Virus record (IMG/VR): IMGVR_UViG_3300017925_000001
Span: 1-64,000 of that record
Reading direction: 5' to 3' (one strand)
Origin: a virus
Length of the DNA: 64,000 bases
The position numbers and the translations under genes were made by a program. A model generated the notes under the pieces. That model did not search any database. It was given only the letters and a program-made list of their open reading frames with translations, and was not told the origin of the DNA. This document shows positions 41,540 to 50,974 of this stretch, one piece after another; position 1 is the first letter of the stretch, and every line of letters begins with the position of its first letter.

Positions 41540-42118
41540 ATGCCAATTACATATTTGTATCCTGAGAACCCTGTCAGTCCAAACTGTGGGTTTGCCTTGT
41601 GGGCCATGGCAGTCAACATGGCCAACAATTTTCTAAAAATTGACACCATCCTTGGCGGTGATGCAATCGCGCAGTCGTTTAATGGGCGTACGGGAGACGT
41701 TTTCCCAGATACCAACGACTACAGCTTCAACCAAATATCTGGTACGTTGGGTTTGGGACAGATACCTGCAGATGGTACTGATCAGACTTTTCTTCGAGGC
41801 GATGGCAGCTGGTCTGTTCCCTTGCGTATGACAACTACGCAAGCCGGGGATTATCAGCCTCTCAACACGGATGAAACTATTTTCTGCAACGGTTCTGGAC
41901 CCCAAACCATAACTCTTTTGACTGACGATACAATTTATGTAGGCAAAAGGTATTATGTAAAACTCATCGGAACCGGCTCGGCTACAGTCTTGACTTCCAG
42001 CACAGAGATGAGCGGTTCCATACCACTGACTACAGCTCCTGGTGCGTCTACTGTGGGCGGGCATCTCAATATACAGTGGGATGGCTACAATTGGTGGCTG
42101 TTGAGCTACACTGCCTAG
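41540..42118 (+). CDS. Fibre protein with shared N-terminal anchor module, 192 aa
   Basis: Residues 1-45 (YLYPENPVSPNCGFALWAMA, NMANNFLKIDTILG) form a module also present at the N-terminus of the 49366 and 54036 products. The rest (DQTFLRGDGSWSVPL, then beta-rich) is a typical tail fibre tip. The shared module likely binds a common partner on the virion. Confidence 0.65.
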   Translation: MPITYLYPENPVSPNCGFALWAMAVNMANNFLKIDTILGGDAIAQSFNGRTGDVFPDTNDYSFNQISGTLGLGQIPADGTDQTFLRGDGSWSVPLRMTTTQAGDYQPLNTDETIFCNGSGPQTITLLTDDTIYVGKRYYVKLIGTGSATVLTSSTEMSGSIPLTTAPGASTVGGHLNIQWDGYNWWLLSYTA

Positions 42119-42127
42119 GAGTATGCT

Positions 42128-42388
42128 ATGCGAGAACGCTTGTTTGCCTTTATACGCAGTACATTTTCTGAGCCAGATGGAACAGGCTCAGCGAGCAGAG
42201 TTTTAGCGGGATGCACCGTGGCGTCATGTTTGATCTGGGTTTCCTTCATAGTTTTTACGAAACACATCATCCCAGATCTCGGCGGGGCATCCCTGTTCGT
42301 TACGAGCGGTTTTTCAGGGTACGGCGTAAATAGGCTTTCCCGGGCATTTGGAGAAGATCATGACAAGGATCATCAGCAGACTAGCTAG
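42128..42388 (+). CDS. Holin-like membrane protein, 86 aa
   Basis: SEPDGTGSASRVLAGCTVAS and SCLIWVSFIVFTKHIIPDLG give one or two membrane helices with a short charged C-terminus. This form recalls phage holin or lysis-regulator proteins that begin with a GTGSAxRVLA stretch. It overlaps the next gene by 29 nt. Confidence 0.55.
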   Translation: MRERLFAFIRSTFSEPDGTGSASRVLAGCTVASCLIWVSFIVFTKHIIPDLGGASLFVTSGFSGYGVNRLSRAFGEDHDKDHQQTS

Positions 42389-43079
42389 GAAGGCCCCCAG
42401 CTTGCCCCCTGTATCCACCTTGCCTACCATCGTGGTCCCTAGCCGCTACCCAGACATCTTTGAGGCTTGCCGCAGTTCCCTAGCTCAGTTTGCCCCTAGC
42501 GCCCCCAAGATTCTGGTGCGTGACGGAGATGCCATAGGGCAACCAGAGGGCTGGAAGGTCATCCAGGGGCCTCCAGGGGACTTCTGCTATTCGCATAATG
42601 TGAACCTTGGAATCCAAGCATGCTCTGGAGACGTTCTGCTGTGTAATGATGATGTAAAATTTACACAGTCAGGTACTTTGGAGTCTTTGGCGGGCATTTT
42701 TGCCCTTCGGCCTGACGTTGGAATCCTGTCTCCTAGTGTGGATGGCGTGGCGAACGGGGTTTCTGCTAGGGAAGCCATTCAGGAAACCAAGGGGTACCTG
42801 AGCTTTGTCTGTGTATTGATCCGAAGGGCCGTGATCGACAAAGTAGGGCTGTTGGATGAACGCTACACAGCCTACGGATCTGAAGACGTTGACATGTGCC
42901 GTAGAGCACAGATGGCAGGCTTTACGCTTGCCACTACTTCCTTAGTTACAGTAGAGCACAAGCACGCAAGTTCTTCATACAAACGAGAAGAAGGCTTGGA
43001 GCAGAAGCGGGCAGAGTCGGCACGAATCTACCTTGAAAAGTGGGGAAAAGGAACACCGGGGCATTATGCCGACGAATAG
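42360..43079 (+). CDS. Glycosyltransferase, GT2-like
   Basis: 239 residues from the ATG at 42360 behind TTTGGAGA. PTIVVPSRYPDIFEACRSSL then GDVLLCNDDVKF (DxD equivalent) and GILSPSV...LDERYTAYGSEDVDMCRRAQ with the ED motif of GT-A folds. Transfers sugar from a nucleotide donor. It opens a cluster of glycosyl enzymes inside the tail region. Confidence 0.8.
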   Translation: MTRIISRLARKAPSLPPVSTLPTIVVPSRYPDIFEACRSSLAQFAPSAPKILVRDGDAIGQPEGWKVIQGPPGDFCYSHNVNLGIQACSGDVLLCNDDVKFTQSGTLESLAGIFALRPDVGILSPSVDGVANGVSAREAIQETKGYLSFVCVLIRRAVIDKVGLLDERYTAYGSEDVDMCRRAQMAGFTLATTSLVTVEHKHASSSYKREEGLEQKRAESARIYLEKWGKGTPGHYADE

Positions 43080-44034
43080 AAGATTTTTGCGGAGACCTGC
43101 AGGGTTAAAACCTCAAGTTCCCGTGGCGACATTTCCAGATTGGTGGGCAACGCAGCAACACGCCCTGCATGAAGGTTTTGCATATTGCATTACGAACTGC
43201 TCAAATCCAAAGCATGTGCAAGAGTTAATTGAAGACCTTGTGCGTAAAACCACTGCCCCCTACGAAATTGTGCTTTGGGTTGAGTCTTTGGCTGCTGATT
43301 TTGAACGATTCTTGGCACACCAGATTTGGGCAGGAGTCCCAATCTTTGTAGCCGAGCGCAGCCTCCCGAAAAGCACTATTATTCGAGAACTCTTCCCGTT
43401 TTGCCAACGCAGCTGGGTTATGCAGATTGATTGCGACACTCCCAAAATGGTGGAAGGTTACAACCCCAAGGTTTCTATAATTATTCCCACGTACAAGAGG
43501 CAGCATGTGCTTCTGCGTACGATCAAATCTATTTTGGAACAGTCGTACTCAAATTGGGAACTGATCATAGTGAACAATGAGGTAGGGGGAGTACTTCCTG
43601 GGCTGCCCAATGACTCCCGAATATTTGTCTACAACCACCATGGGGAAGCCAACGCATGCTATGCCAGAAATATGGGCGTAGGGCATGCCACGGGTGACCT
43701 AGTAAACTTCTTTGATGACGATGACGAGATGCTGCCGGGATACCTAGAGAAGATGGCAGCACCTTTCTCAGACCCCAAGGTTATGGTAGTGCGTTGTGGC
43801 ATGCTTTGTACCTTCGGGGCCTGTGACTTTAGTTATTCCACGCAGGAAGCGTGGTTGCGTAGGGCGTACGCCACACCGACGTGGCAAAAAGGATCTCTTG
43901 TTCACGATCAGGTTTATTATCGGAGCATGATTGAAAGAAATGGTTGGAAGAAAGAGAATATCCTTCAGCTTGGTGAAGTCCTTGTGAAGGCATATACGGA
44001 ACCCAGCGGAGGTATCAGGGCTGGTGGGTATTAG
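43066..44034 (+). CDS. Glycosyltransferase with two GT-A-like halves
   Basis: 322 residues from the ATG at 43066. The first 110 residues resemble a partial GT-A fold (AYCITNCSNPKHVQELIEDL, YEIVLWVE). The second is a full GT2: VSIIIPTYKRQHVLLRTIKS, WELIIVNNE, NMGVGHATGDLVNFFDDDDE with the acidic cation site at about 214-218. It may build one linkage of a tail-associated or host glycan. Confidence 0.8.
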   Translation: MPTNRRFLRRPAGLKPQVPVATFPDWWATQQHALHEGFAYCITNCSNPKHVQELIEDLVRKTTAPYEIVLWVESLAADFERFLAHQIWAGVPIFVAERSLPKSTIIRELFPFCQRSWVMQIDCDTPKMVEGYNPKVSIIIPTYKRQHVLLRTIKSILEQSYSNWELIIVNNEVGGVLPGLPNDSRIFVYNHHGEANACYARNMGVGHATGDLVNFFDDDDEMLPGYLEKMAAPFSDPKVMVVRCGMLCTFGACDFSYSTQEAWLRRAYATPTWQKGSLVHDQVYYRSMIERNGWKKENILQLGEVLVKAYTEPSGGIRAGGY

Positions 44035-44043
44035 GAGGACTCA

Positions 44044-44901
44044 GTGAAAATCTACGTGCTCGGTGGCTCAGGGATGCTTGGAAGAGCGTTTATACAGCAT
44101 TTTGGTGAGCGTCATGACTTGGGTTTGCCTGGGGTGACTAATCCCCGTGTGGATGTTACTAACTTTGAAGAAGTGGCCAGAGATATCCGAAGGTTTGATC
44201 CTTGCTCCATTGTAAATTTCGCAGCTATCTGCGATATGGAAAAATGTGAAAAGGACCCCTCTTTGGCTTTGAAAGTTCATGCCCTAGGTTCGGCTAACGT
44301 AGCGCTTATAGCAAATCGGGCGAACGCAGAGTACATGTATATCAGCAGCGCTTGCGCATTTGATGGTAAAAAACAGTGGTATTCAGATACAGATGCAACC
44401 TCTCCCATATCAGTGTACGGCAAGACGAAGATGTTTGGAGAAGAGATCGCAAGGTCCATCCCAAAGCATTACGTGGTGCGTACCGAATGGTGTTTCGGAG
44501 GAGGACCAAAGCACGACACAAAATTTATTGGAAAGCTCTATCGTCAAATAGCCTCGGGGCAATCAGAGATCAGCGCAGTGCAAGACAAATATGGCTCCCT
44601 TTCTTATTTGCCCGACTTCTGCAAAGGAGTGGAGAAGCTTCTGGAGAGTAGGCAGTACGGTACCTACCACATCACCTGTGAAGGCTCAGCATCACGGTAC
44701 GAGGTAGCCAAAGAGTTTGTACGTTTGCTGGGTGTGGGTGTTCAAGTGAAAGCTGTGGATTCCTCCGCATTTGCTGGGGATTACTTTGCTCCCAGACCTG
44801 TTAGTGAGAGATTGGTGAACAGCTTGGTACCGGGGTTCTCAGCTAGAACGTGGCAGGAATGCCTCGCTGAGTACAGTAAGGAATTTTTGCATGGATGCTA
44901 A
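44044..44901 (+). CDS. dTDP-4-dehydrorhamnose reductase-like NAD(P)-dependent SDR
   Basis: 285 residues from GTG behind GGAGGACTCA. MKIYVLGGSGMLGRAFIQHF holds the nucleotide-binding G-x2-G-x2-G; ISSACAFDG and SVYGKTKMFGEEIA provide the catalytic Y-x3-K; LPDFCKGVEKLLE and YHITCEG follow. This fold (RfbD type) makes the last step in dTDP-L-rhamnose or reduces a related nucleotide sugar. Two further glycosyltransferases follow. Confidence 0.8.
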   Translation: MKIYVLGGSGMLGRAFIQHFGERHDLGLPGVTNPRVDVTNFEEVARDIRRFDPCSIVNFAAICDMEKCEKDPSLALKVHALGSANVALIANRANAEYMYISSACAFDGKKQWYSDTDATSPISVYGKTKMFGEEIARSIPKHYVVRTEWCFGGGPKHDTKFIGKLYRQIASGQSEISAVQDKYGSLSYLPDFCKGVEKLLESRQYGTYHITCEGSASRYEVAKEFVRLLGVGVQVKAVDSSAFAGDYFAPRPVSERLVNSLVPGFSARTWQECLAEYSKEFLHGC

Positions 44902-45790
44902 GGACGACCTAATTCTCGGGGTTTTCGCTAACTATTCGTTCTCGTGGTTGGAAGCCTACATGGTATCCATTACCCGCAGCAAGTTCAGAGGACGAAAAGT
45001 TCTCATTGTGTGGAACATCGAATCAGAGGTTAGAAAAAAGCTAATCGAGTATGGTTTTGAACTTGTAGAAGTTCCACCACAAACAAAAAACGAAGTGGTG
45101 TTTGCTGCTGATTTCTTTCGTGTTCGGGACAGACTAGCCTATGAGTTTTTGAAGGAACACTACCAAGAATTTCGGTTCGTTTTTTGGATGGACATACGCG
45201 ACCTTGTGTTTCAGTCAGACCCTTCCGTGTGGATGGAGAAGAACCTGGGATCGAGCAGGATTGTTGTGGCTTCTGAGTGCATACGTATTAAGGACGAGCA
45301 ATGTAACGACGGGTGGGTAAAAGCAATTTTTGATCCTGCTACGTACCTTCGCATTAGAGAGCATGAAGTTCTCAATGCAGGAACTTTTGCAGGTTATGCA
45401 GAAAACATGCGGGATGTGTTCTTTCGGCTTTGCGAGATTGCTGACCACACTACAGAGGTGGCTGAACAGGCCGCTTTGAACTTTGTACTGCGGGAACCTG
45501 AGTTTGAAAGCGTCACGAAGATCCCTAGGATGTCCGAAGGCTTCGCTGCGGTTGGTTATGGTTTCGGCAATGAGTTGGAGCATGTGTGGACGGATCAAGT
45601 CCCGGTACTGAATAAAGAAACGGGCATGCTTTACCCTCAAGGTAAGATCGAACCATTCGCCATTGTACATCAGTATGATAGACATCCACAGTGGAAGCCT
45701 GTTATATCCTCACACTACACTGTGGGCAAGGTTCCTCCACCCCCAAGACCACTAAGGAATCCAAGGTTTTCAAGGAGATTACCAAGATGA
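44891..45790 (+). CDS. Glycosyltransferase-like protein, 299 aa
   Basis: GVFANYSFSWLEAYMVSITR and RKVLIVWNIESEVRK, then FVFWMDIRDLVFQSDPSVWM with D-I-R-D as the metal-binding element, VLNAGTFAGYAENM and AEQAALNFVL. The order matches GT8- or GT-A-like transferases. It overlaps both neighbours. Confidence 0.7.
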   Translation: MDAKDDLILGVFANYSFSWLEAYMVSITRSKFRGRKVLIVWNIESEVRKKLIEYGFELVEVPPQTKNEVVFAADFFRVRDRLAYEFLKEHYQEFRFVFWMDIRDLVFQSDPSVWMEKNLGSSRIVVASECIRIKDEQCNDGWVKAIFDPATYLRIREHEVLNAGTFAGYAENMRDVFFRLCEIADHTTEVAEQAALNFVLREPEFESVTKIPRMSEGFAAVGYGFGNELEHVWTDQVPVLNKETGMLYPQGKIEPFAIVHQYDRHPQWKPVISSHYTVGKVPPPPRPLRNPRFSRRLPR

Positions 45791-46488
45791 ACAAAACTCT
45801 TCTGGCCTTGATTACCTGTCACACACGACAGGCATACGCACAAGCACAGCGCGAGACGTGGATACCGAAGATCCCTGCAGGGTTGGACTACAAGTTTTTC
45901 CTGGGGCCTTCTGAGCGTACTCCTGGGCCAGATGAAGTGTTTCTGGAGTGTGATGATTCGTATTCAGGCCTACCCTCCAAAATAAGGGCGGCATGTCGTT
46001 GGGTATATGACCAAGGCTACGAGTTTTTGGCTAAAATTGACGACGATGTTCTTTTGAAAGCAAGCTCATTCTTAGGTTCTGGTTTTCAAAACTACGACTT
46101 CTCAGGGCATACCAATAATGATAACACAGCTGTGAAGGTTCCGTGGGGTTTTTTATACTTGCTCAGTCGGAAGTCCATGGAGATTATGGCGAACGCTCAG
46201 CTTCCACAAGGGTTCAATGATGAAGCTTGGTGCGCGAATACATTGGCTGCACATGGTATACTTCTACACCATGAGCCACGTTATGTGTTGCATCGTGGTA
46301 GACGTTCTGATTTTATACCAACTTTCAAGCGTCCCCTAAGGGCACCTACGAGGCCACACCTTATGGACGAGGAAACCCCTAGGAATGCCATAGCAACGTG
46401 CATCTTCCTTCACTGGCATGGTTACCACAATACACCAGATTCAGTGAACATCAGAGAAATGTACAAAGTGTTCAAGGAAACCCAATGA
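45787..46488 (+). CDS. GT31-type galactosyl-like transferase
   Basis: 233 residues, from the ATG at 45787 (AAGGAG at 14 nt, longer frame rejected because it lies within the preceding gene). LLALITCHTRQAYAQAQRET with R-x-TW, then YKFFLGPSERTPG, ECDDSYSGLPSKIRAACRWV, and FLAKIDDDVLL (DDD). These match beta-1,3-galactosyltransferase-like phage and bacterial enzymes. Overlaps neighbours by 4 nt on each side. Confidence 0.75.
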   Translation: MNKTLLALITCHTRQAYAQAQRETWIPKIPAGLDYKFFLGPSERTPGPDEVFLECDDSYSGLPSKIRAACRWVYDQGYEFLAKIDDDVLLKASSFLGSGFQNYDFSGHTNNDNTAVKVPWGFLYLLSRKSMEIMANAQLPQGFNDEAWCANTLAAHGILLHHEPRYVLHRGRRSDFIPTFKRPLRAPTRPHLMDEETPRNAIATCIFLHWHGYHNTPDSVNIREMYKVFKETQ

Positions 46489-46640
46489 CACGCGTAGAAA
46501 TACTCAGGGCAGCTGCGAAGAAATTTGAAGACTCTCGGGCCGTTCCAAAGGTTTACCCTAAAGTAGACACAGTAGGGATCAGGAAGTTCTGGGAAGGCCG
46601 AAGTAAGCTTGTTTTGGAATGGCGTAAGAAAAACAAATAG
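46485..46640 (+). CDS. Hypothetical small protein, 51 aa
   Basis: MTRVEILRAAAKKFEDSRAV, ATGA-coupled to the transferase. Helical and basic (WEGRSKLVLEWRKKNK). It is probably a companion of the glycosyl cluster. Confidence 0.6.
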   Translation: MTRVEILRAAAKKFEDSRAVPKVYPKVDTVGIRKFWEGRSKLVLEWRKKNK

Positions 46641-46741
46641 GTTCTTTCTGCTACTGCAGAAGAAGATGTAAACTTAAACTGTTAAAGCATCCGATAGTTA
46701 GGACAAGAAACCTAACGAGGCGGGGAGAAAAGAGAACAAAT

Positions 46742-47116
46742 ATGTCAAGTGTAGTGAGTCAAGCGATTCTAGATCCTGCCACAACTTTGTTATTCCCAGA
46801 TATTACAGGCGGCTCGATAGGCGCTTACTTCAATGTAACGTTTACCGCAGGAACTTATACTTCCGGTGGCGTACCTGTAGGCCTTATGGCTTGGGCAGAC
46901 CAGCAAACAATAGATTTTCATTGTTTCTTAATCTGTGCCTTTTACAATGAAAGTTATGATGGAGCATCTCCTGTCTATACGTTCCGTTATATTCCCACAA
47001 CTGACACCGTGGTTATTTATTCTAGCGGAGTTGAACTTGCCAGCGGGGCTGCAGTTGCCATTACGGATTCCGTGATTGCTCACGCAGTCTTCAACCGCAC
47101 TACGACTCTTGGATAA
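46742..47116 (+). CDS. Beta-rich structural protein, 124 aa
   Basis: MSSVVSQAILDPATTLLFPD, with G/T/Y/S-rich alternation and no charged clusters. It may be a fibre or decoration domain. Start behind GGGGAG. The 100-nt spacer before it contains hairpins TTCTGC/GCAGAA and GTTAGG/CCTAAC. Confidence 0.5.
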   Translation: MSSVVSQAILDPATTLLFPDITGGSIGAYFNVTFTAGTYTSGGVPVGLMAWADQQTIDFHCFLICAFYNESYDGASPVYTFRYIPTTDTVVIYSSGVELASGAAVAITDSVIAHAVFNRTTTLG

Positions 47117-47126
47117 GGAGAAAATC

Positions 47127-47363
47127 ATGGCAGCAACAATGGGTAAAGATATATTCGCCAAGGACTTCTCAGTAGGTACTGTAGTTTACCTGCGATGCAA
47201 AGTCCTTTCTTTCACTGGCGCGGGCCCTGTGTGGGCAGGTGCCGGGGATACTGTCACTGTGCAGGTAGAGAGTAACGGAAATACTGGGGAAATCACTCCT
47301 GGTCCAATAGTTACTGTGTCTCCTGTGCAATGTAGAGCTACAGGCGCAACATACCAAAGTTAG
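47127..47363 (+). CDS. Small beta protein, 78 aa
   Basis: From the ATG at 47127 (AAGGAG): MAATMGKDIFAKDFSVGTVV, GDTVTVQVESNGNTGEITPG. Compact beta-sandwich-like. Paired with the preceding gene, probably a virion component. Confidence 0.55.
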   Translation: MAATMGKDIFAKDFSVGTVVYLRCKVLSFTGAGPVWAGAGDTVTVQVESNGNTGEITPGPIVTVSPVQCRATGATYQS

Positions 47364-47384
47364 GACCAGTAACACGAAGATGCA

Positions 47385-47421
47385 GCGGAGATCAGTCCGC
47401 AAGCCCCGTGGGAATCGGGGC
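47385..47421 (+). other. Two adjacent GC hairpins upstream of a glycosyltransferase
   Basis: GCGGA/TCCGC (47385-47389 with 47396-47400) and GCCCCG/CGGGGC (47403-47408 with 47416-47421) are separated by AA. They resemble the P1-P2 layout of the pseudoknot leaders, but no loop-to-Shine-Dalgarno pairing is found, so this may be a regulatory leader or a weak terminator. Confidence 0.4.
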
Positions 47422-47493
47422 ACCTCTTAGGCTCTGTCTAGAAATGTGGAGCACTTATTTATTGTAAGGAACGGGCAAAGAAAGACTCCCTCA

Positions 47494-48543
47494 ATGAAAA
47501 AGATTCACCTTGCTTTAGTATTTAAAGACTTTGCGTATTGGATACGTTCTAGTTGTGTTGGATTGCACGTTGCTGGTTTTACTACTGCAGAAGTTCTGCG
47601 GGAGAAGGGTGTGGATGTATCAGTATTTCCTGTGCGACACAATGTTGACTTAGTTCATGCTATAGACAAGTATAATGAAACACATGATGAGCCATTGACC
47701 CATGTGGTTATCTCTGCTCCATGGCTAAGCGCACATGATCTTAAAACCATCATAAAGAATTGGCCATGTACAAAATTTATTATTCTTTCTCATTCTAATG
47801 TAGGGTTTCTTCAAGCCGATCCAAATGGTGTTGAGTTATTGCGCGCTTACCTTGCTCTTGCGACAAGACACACGAATCTTCAGGTGGGAGGCAATTCACA
47901 TCGTTTTGTAGAATGGTTAGGATATGCTTATGCTTCAGAAGTTATATGGTTGCCTAATTTATATCCGTTTGAGACATGTGAAACCAAAAAATGGAAAGAT
48001 GGAGTAATAAAGATTGGTGCCTTCGGTGCAGTTCGGCCTGAAAAGAATTTTATGACAGCAGCAGCAGCAGCAGTTGCAATTCATAAAAATCTTGGTGTTC
48101 CAGTTGAACTTCACATGTTGTCGGGAGGCGAAGGGGACCAAGGTCGTGTCGCACCAGCAATTGAGCAGATGTGCTTTGGTATTGAAGGTATATCCTTGAT
48201 TAGGCACGAATGGGAACCGTGGGATAAATTCATAGAGACCGTTGGTGAAATGGATTTGCTATTACAGCTTTCTTATACTGAGTCATTTAACATGGTGACG
48301 GCGGACGGTATTTCACGTGGAGTTCCTTCTGTAGTGTCCTCCGCTATAACGTGGGCACCAGAATGTTGGAAAGTAGATGCAGACGATGTAATGCAGGCTG
48401 CGGAGGTGGGCATCACTTTACTAACTGATGAAATGGTGCGACGAAAGGGTTTTGATGCATTGAGGGACCATAACGAAATGGCTATTAAAGAATGGCTTAA
48501 ATGGCTTGGAATTGCTAAGAAACCTTGGTACAAGTTTTGGTAA
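47494..48543 (+). CDS. Glycosyltransferase, GT4-like
   Basis: 349 residues from the ATG at 47494; a GTG at 47446 is also possible and neither has a good ribosome-binding site. KIHLALVFKDFAYWIRSSCV, then the C-terminal Rossmann half IKIGAFGAVRPEKNFMTAAA, VELHMLSGGEGDQG, and LLLQLSYTESFNMVTADGIS with the ESFNMVTADG motif of GT-B retaining enzymes. It probably adds sugars to a phage or host glycan. Confidence 0.75.
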   Translation: MKKIHLALVFKDFAYWIRSSCVGLHVAGFTTAEVLREKGVDVSVFPVRHNVDLVHAIDKYNETHDEPLTHVVISAPWLSAHDLKTIIKNWPCTKFIILSHSNVGFLQADPNGVELLRAYLALATRHTNLQVGGNSHRFVEWLGYAYASEVIWLPNLYPFETCETKKWKDGVIKIGAFGAVRPEKNFMTAAAAAVAIHKNLGVPVELHMLSGGEGDQGRVAPAIEQMCFGIEGISLIRHEWEPWDKFIETVGEMDLLLQLSYTESFNMVTADGISRGVPSVVSSAITWAPECWKVDADDVMQAAEVGITLLTDEMVRRKGFDALRDHNEMAIKEWLKWLGIAKKPWYKFW

Positions 48544-48558
48544 ACAAGGAGGACTCAG

Positions 48559-49356
48559 ATGAACAGAATTGAACTCGAAGAGGAACAGGCAAGGCTGCAC
48601 GAAGCCTCGCGTTTGAAAATGGCCTTGCTCAAAGAAGCCGAAGAGAAAGCCCAAGCTAAAGCTCAGGAAGAGCAAAGGGAAGCCAAGGAACGCGCTGAGA
48701 AACGTAGGATAGACGCTCGGGAAGCCCAGGAAGCCCAACGTAGAGACGCTTTGCAGAAGCAGATGGAAGCCGAAGCCGAGATGAATCGTAAACAGAAAGA
48801 ACTGGACGAAAAGCTCAGGCTGGTCAAAGAACAGGAAGCTCAACGTATCGAGCAAATGTCTTTGACCGAGAAAGCTGAGCAAGAGCGCAGGAATACCGAG
48901 GCAAGACAGAAGGCAGCGGATCTAGCCGCCCAAGCCGAGGCAGATCGAGCCAAGGCTATAGCTGCAGCCCAGGAAATCAAACGACGTGCCCTGCAAGAAG
49001 AGCGAGACAAAGTAGAGGCCATCCTTGAAAGAGAGAGACAGGCTCGACTAAAGCAATTTGTTGTAGAGCAGCAACTGAATACTGCAGCGGAAGCAGAGCG
49101 TCTTGAACAGGAAAAGTCTCGACAGGCTGAGGCTGCTCGTGTTCAAGCTGAGTTTCTAGAGGAACAGCATAGAAAACTTCTGCGAGACAGTTTGAGCACC
49201 CTTGAGATGAAGCTTAGTACGTCTGAGGTTAGTGCAGAGTATCCCCAGGGGCAAGCCGAGGGCGACAAAGCAGCAGTAGGCACTGAAGGTAGTACGCAAG
49301 ACGAAAACATGTCTGGGCATATGCGCCGGATATTGAGACAGTTTAACAGAGTATAA
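48559..49356 (+). CDS. Long coiled-coil protein, 265 aa
   Basis: MNRIELEEEQARLHEASRLK followed by more than 200 residues of E/K/R/A/Q-rich heptads. It has the GGAGGACTCAG ribosome-binding site. It may be a chaperone or spacer for the adjacent collagen-like fibre; coiled composition alone cannot prove it. Confidence 0.65.
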   Translation: MNRIELEEEQARLHEASRLKMALLKEAEEKAQAKAQEEQREAKERAEKRRIDAREAQEAQRRDALQKQMEAEAEMNRKQKELDEKLRLVKEQEAQRIEQMSLTEKAEQERRNTEARQKAADLAAQAEADRAKAIAAAQEIKRRALQEERDKVEAILERERQARLKQFVVEQQLNTAAEAERLEQEKSRQAEAARVQAEFLEEQHRKLLRDSLSTLEMKLSTSEVSAEYPQGQAEGDKAAVGTEGSTQDENMSGHMRRILRQFNRV

Positions 49357-49365
49357 GGAGTTACT

Positions 49366-50967
49366 ATGGCATATCTGCTTCCACCTTACTATATTGATGA
49401 GAACCCCATAACTCCGAACCTATTTTTGGGTTTGTGGGGCATGGATGTAGCGATAGCCAAGAATTTTGTAAAAATTGATTCAGCCTTTGGTGCCCTGAGC
49501 TTAACTTTTGATGTGAACGGCGTACCTGTTCCTCCTCCAGCCGAATTTGTGAACAGTGGCACCGTTACATTCTCGGTTGTGGGAAGCGTTGTCACTGCTA
49601 CTGCAATTGCTGCTGTGGGTTCAGCTGCATGGGCTACGCTCACAGGGGATCTCACTGAGTTGCAAGTTGTGCCGTGGGATGGCCCCACGATTGGTACGTC
49701 TGACACAGGTATTTCTCGCATTGCTGGGGGCACCCTTGCTATAGGAAACGGAACTACAGGTGATTTCTCTGGTAGCCTTAAGTTGACGGGTATTGATATT
49801 GTTGGGGCACTGACTGATGGTACAAGCTCTGTAGGTACTTCTGGAGAGGTTTTAAGCAGTACTGTTACTGGGGTAAAATGGGTTCTCCTCAATCAGGCCC
49901 CCCCGGGCGCACAAGGTACAACAGGCGCACAAGGTACAACGGGCACAACCGGCACGCAAGGAACAACTGGCTCTACGGGTGCTCAAGGTACAACAGGTTC
50001 TCAAGGAACCACAGGTACGACAGGTATTCAAGGCACAACTGGAGCAACTGGTGCTCAGGGAACGACCGGAACTACAGGCATTCAAGGTACAAGCGGGACG
50101 AATGGTTCGCAGGGTACGACCGGCGCTACTGGGGTACAAGGCACCACAGGAACAACAGGGCCTCAAGGGACAACCGGGGCTACGGGAGCACAAGGCACAA
50201 CTGGTACACAAGGTGCTACCGGCACACAAGGAACGATTGGGGCTCAAGGCACTACGGGTGATACAGGAGCCCAAGGGACTACCGGCACTACCGGCTCGCA
50301 GGGGACTACGGGCACGACGGGTTCTCAGGGCACAACGGGAACCACCGGCTCGCAGGGGACAACCGGCACTCAAGGTACTACAGGTACGACGGGAACCCAA
50401 GGAACGACCGGCACTACCGGAACTCAAGGCACAACTGGTACAACAGGCTCTCAAGGCACTACAGGCACACAAGGCACTACTGGTACGACGGGTTCTCAGG
50501 GTACTACAGGAACCACAGGTTCTCAAGGAACGACCGGCACTCAGGGAACAACAGGTTCAGGTTCCCAAGGTACTACCGGGGCACAAGGCACTACGGGTGC
50601 TCAGGGGACAACCGGAAAGGTAATCTCGTTCCAGTTTGGTACACCAGGCGGGGCTGCGATTAGCACAGGTATTCTCGGGTATATTACAGTACCTTTTGGC
50701 TGCACGATTGTTGGGTGGAGTATTGAAGTCGATGCAGGGACGGCAACAGTCAAGACTTTGAAAGTGGCAAGCGGAACAGCGATTCCCACTATAGGTTCAA
50801 ACTCTATCAGCACAAGTGGTGTGGCTATTTCTACTGGAACGGTGGTCCAAAGTGCAGTTACCTCTGACTTTACGACAACCACAGTTACCGCCAACGACAT
50901 TATCGGGGCGGACTTGTTTACGGTTAGCGGGGTAGGATACATCAACTTCCAGTTGCAGGTTCAGTAG
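49366..50967 (+). CDS. Collagen-like tail fibre protein
   Basis: 533 residues. N-terminal module ([28 protein letters not shown]) as in the 41540 and 54036 proteins; a beta region; then about 240 residues of uninterrupted Gly-x-y triplets (GAQGTTG, GSQGTTG, GTQGTTG) forming a trimeric collagen-like stalk from about residue 178; and a beta-rich C-terminal knob ([20 protein letters not shown]). The DNA repeat units are highly similar, so length may vary by slippage. Confidence 0.85.
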   Translation: MAYLLPPYYIDENPITPNLFLGLWGMDVAIAKNFVKIDSAFGALSLTFDVNGVPVPPPAEFVNSGTVTFSVVGSVVTATAIAAVGSAAWATLTGDLTELQVVPWDGPTIGTSDTGISRIAGGTLAIGNGTTGDFSGSLKLTGIDIVGALTDGTSSVGTSGEVLSSTVTGVKWVLLNQAPPGAQGTTGAQGTTGTTGTQGTTGSTGAQGTTGSQGTTGTTGIQGTTGATGAQGTTGTTGIQGTSGTNGSQGTTGATGVQGTTGTTGPQGTTGATGAQGTTGTQGATGTQGTIGAQGTTGDTGAQGTTGTTGSQGTTGTTGSQGTTGTTGSQGTTGTQGTTGTTGTQGTTGTTGTQGTTGTTGSQGTTGTQGTTGTTGSQGTTGTTGSQGTTGTQGTTGSGSQGTTGAQGTTGAQGTTGKVISFQFGTPGGAAISTGILGYITVPFGCTIVGWSIEVDAGTATVKTLKVASGTAIPTIGSNSISTSGVAISTGTVVQSAVTSDFTTTTVTANDIIGADLFTVSGVGYINFQLQVQ

Positions 50968-50974
50968 GAGGAGT

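Noticed and set aside
47385-47421. Eighth copy of the pseudoknot leader
   Set aside because: Two hairpins are present, but the loop GTGGGAAT-type sequence has no complement before the next start codon.
49852-50526. Minus-strand Cys/Ser/Arg-rich frame (224 aa)
   Set aside because: Produced by the repeated Gly-Thr-Thr codons of the collagen-like gene read backwards.
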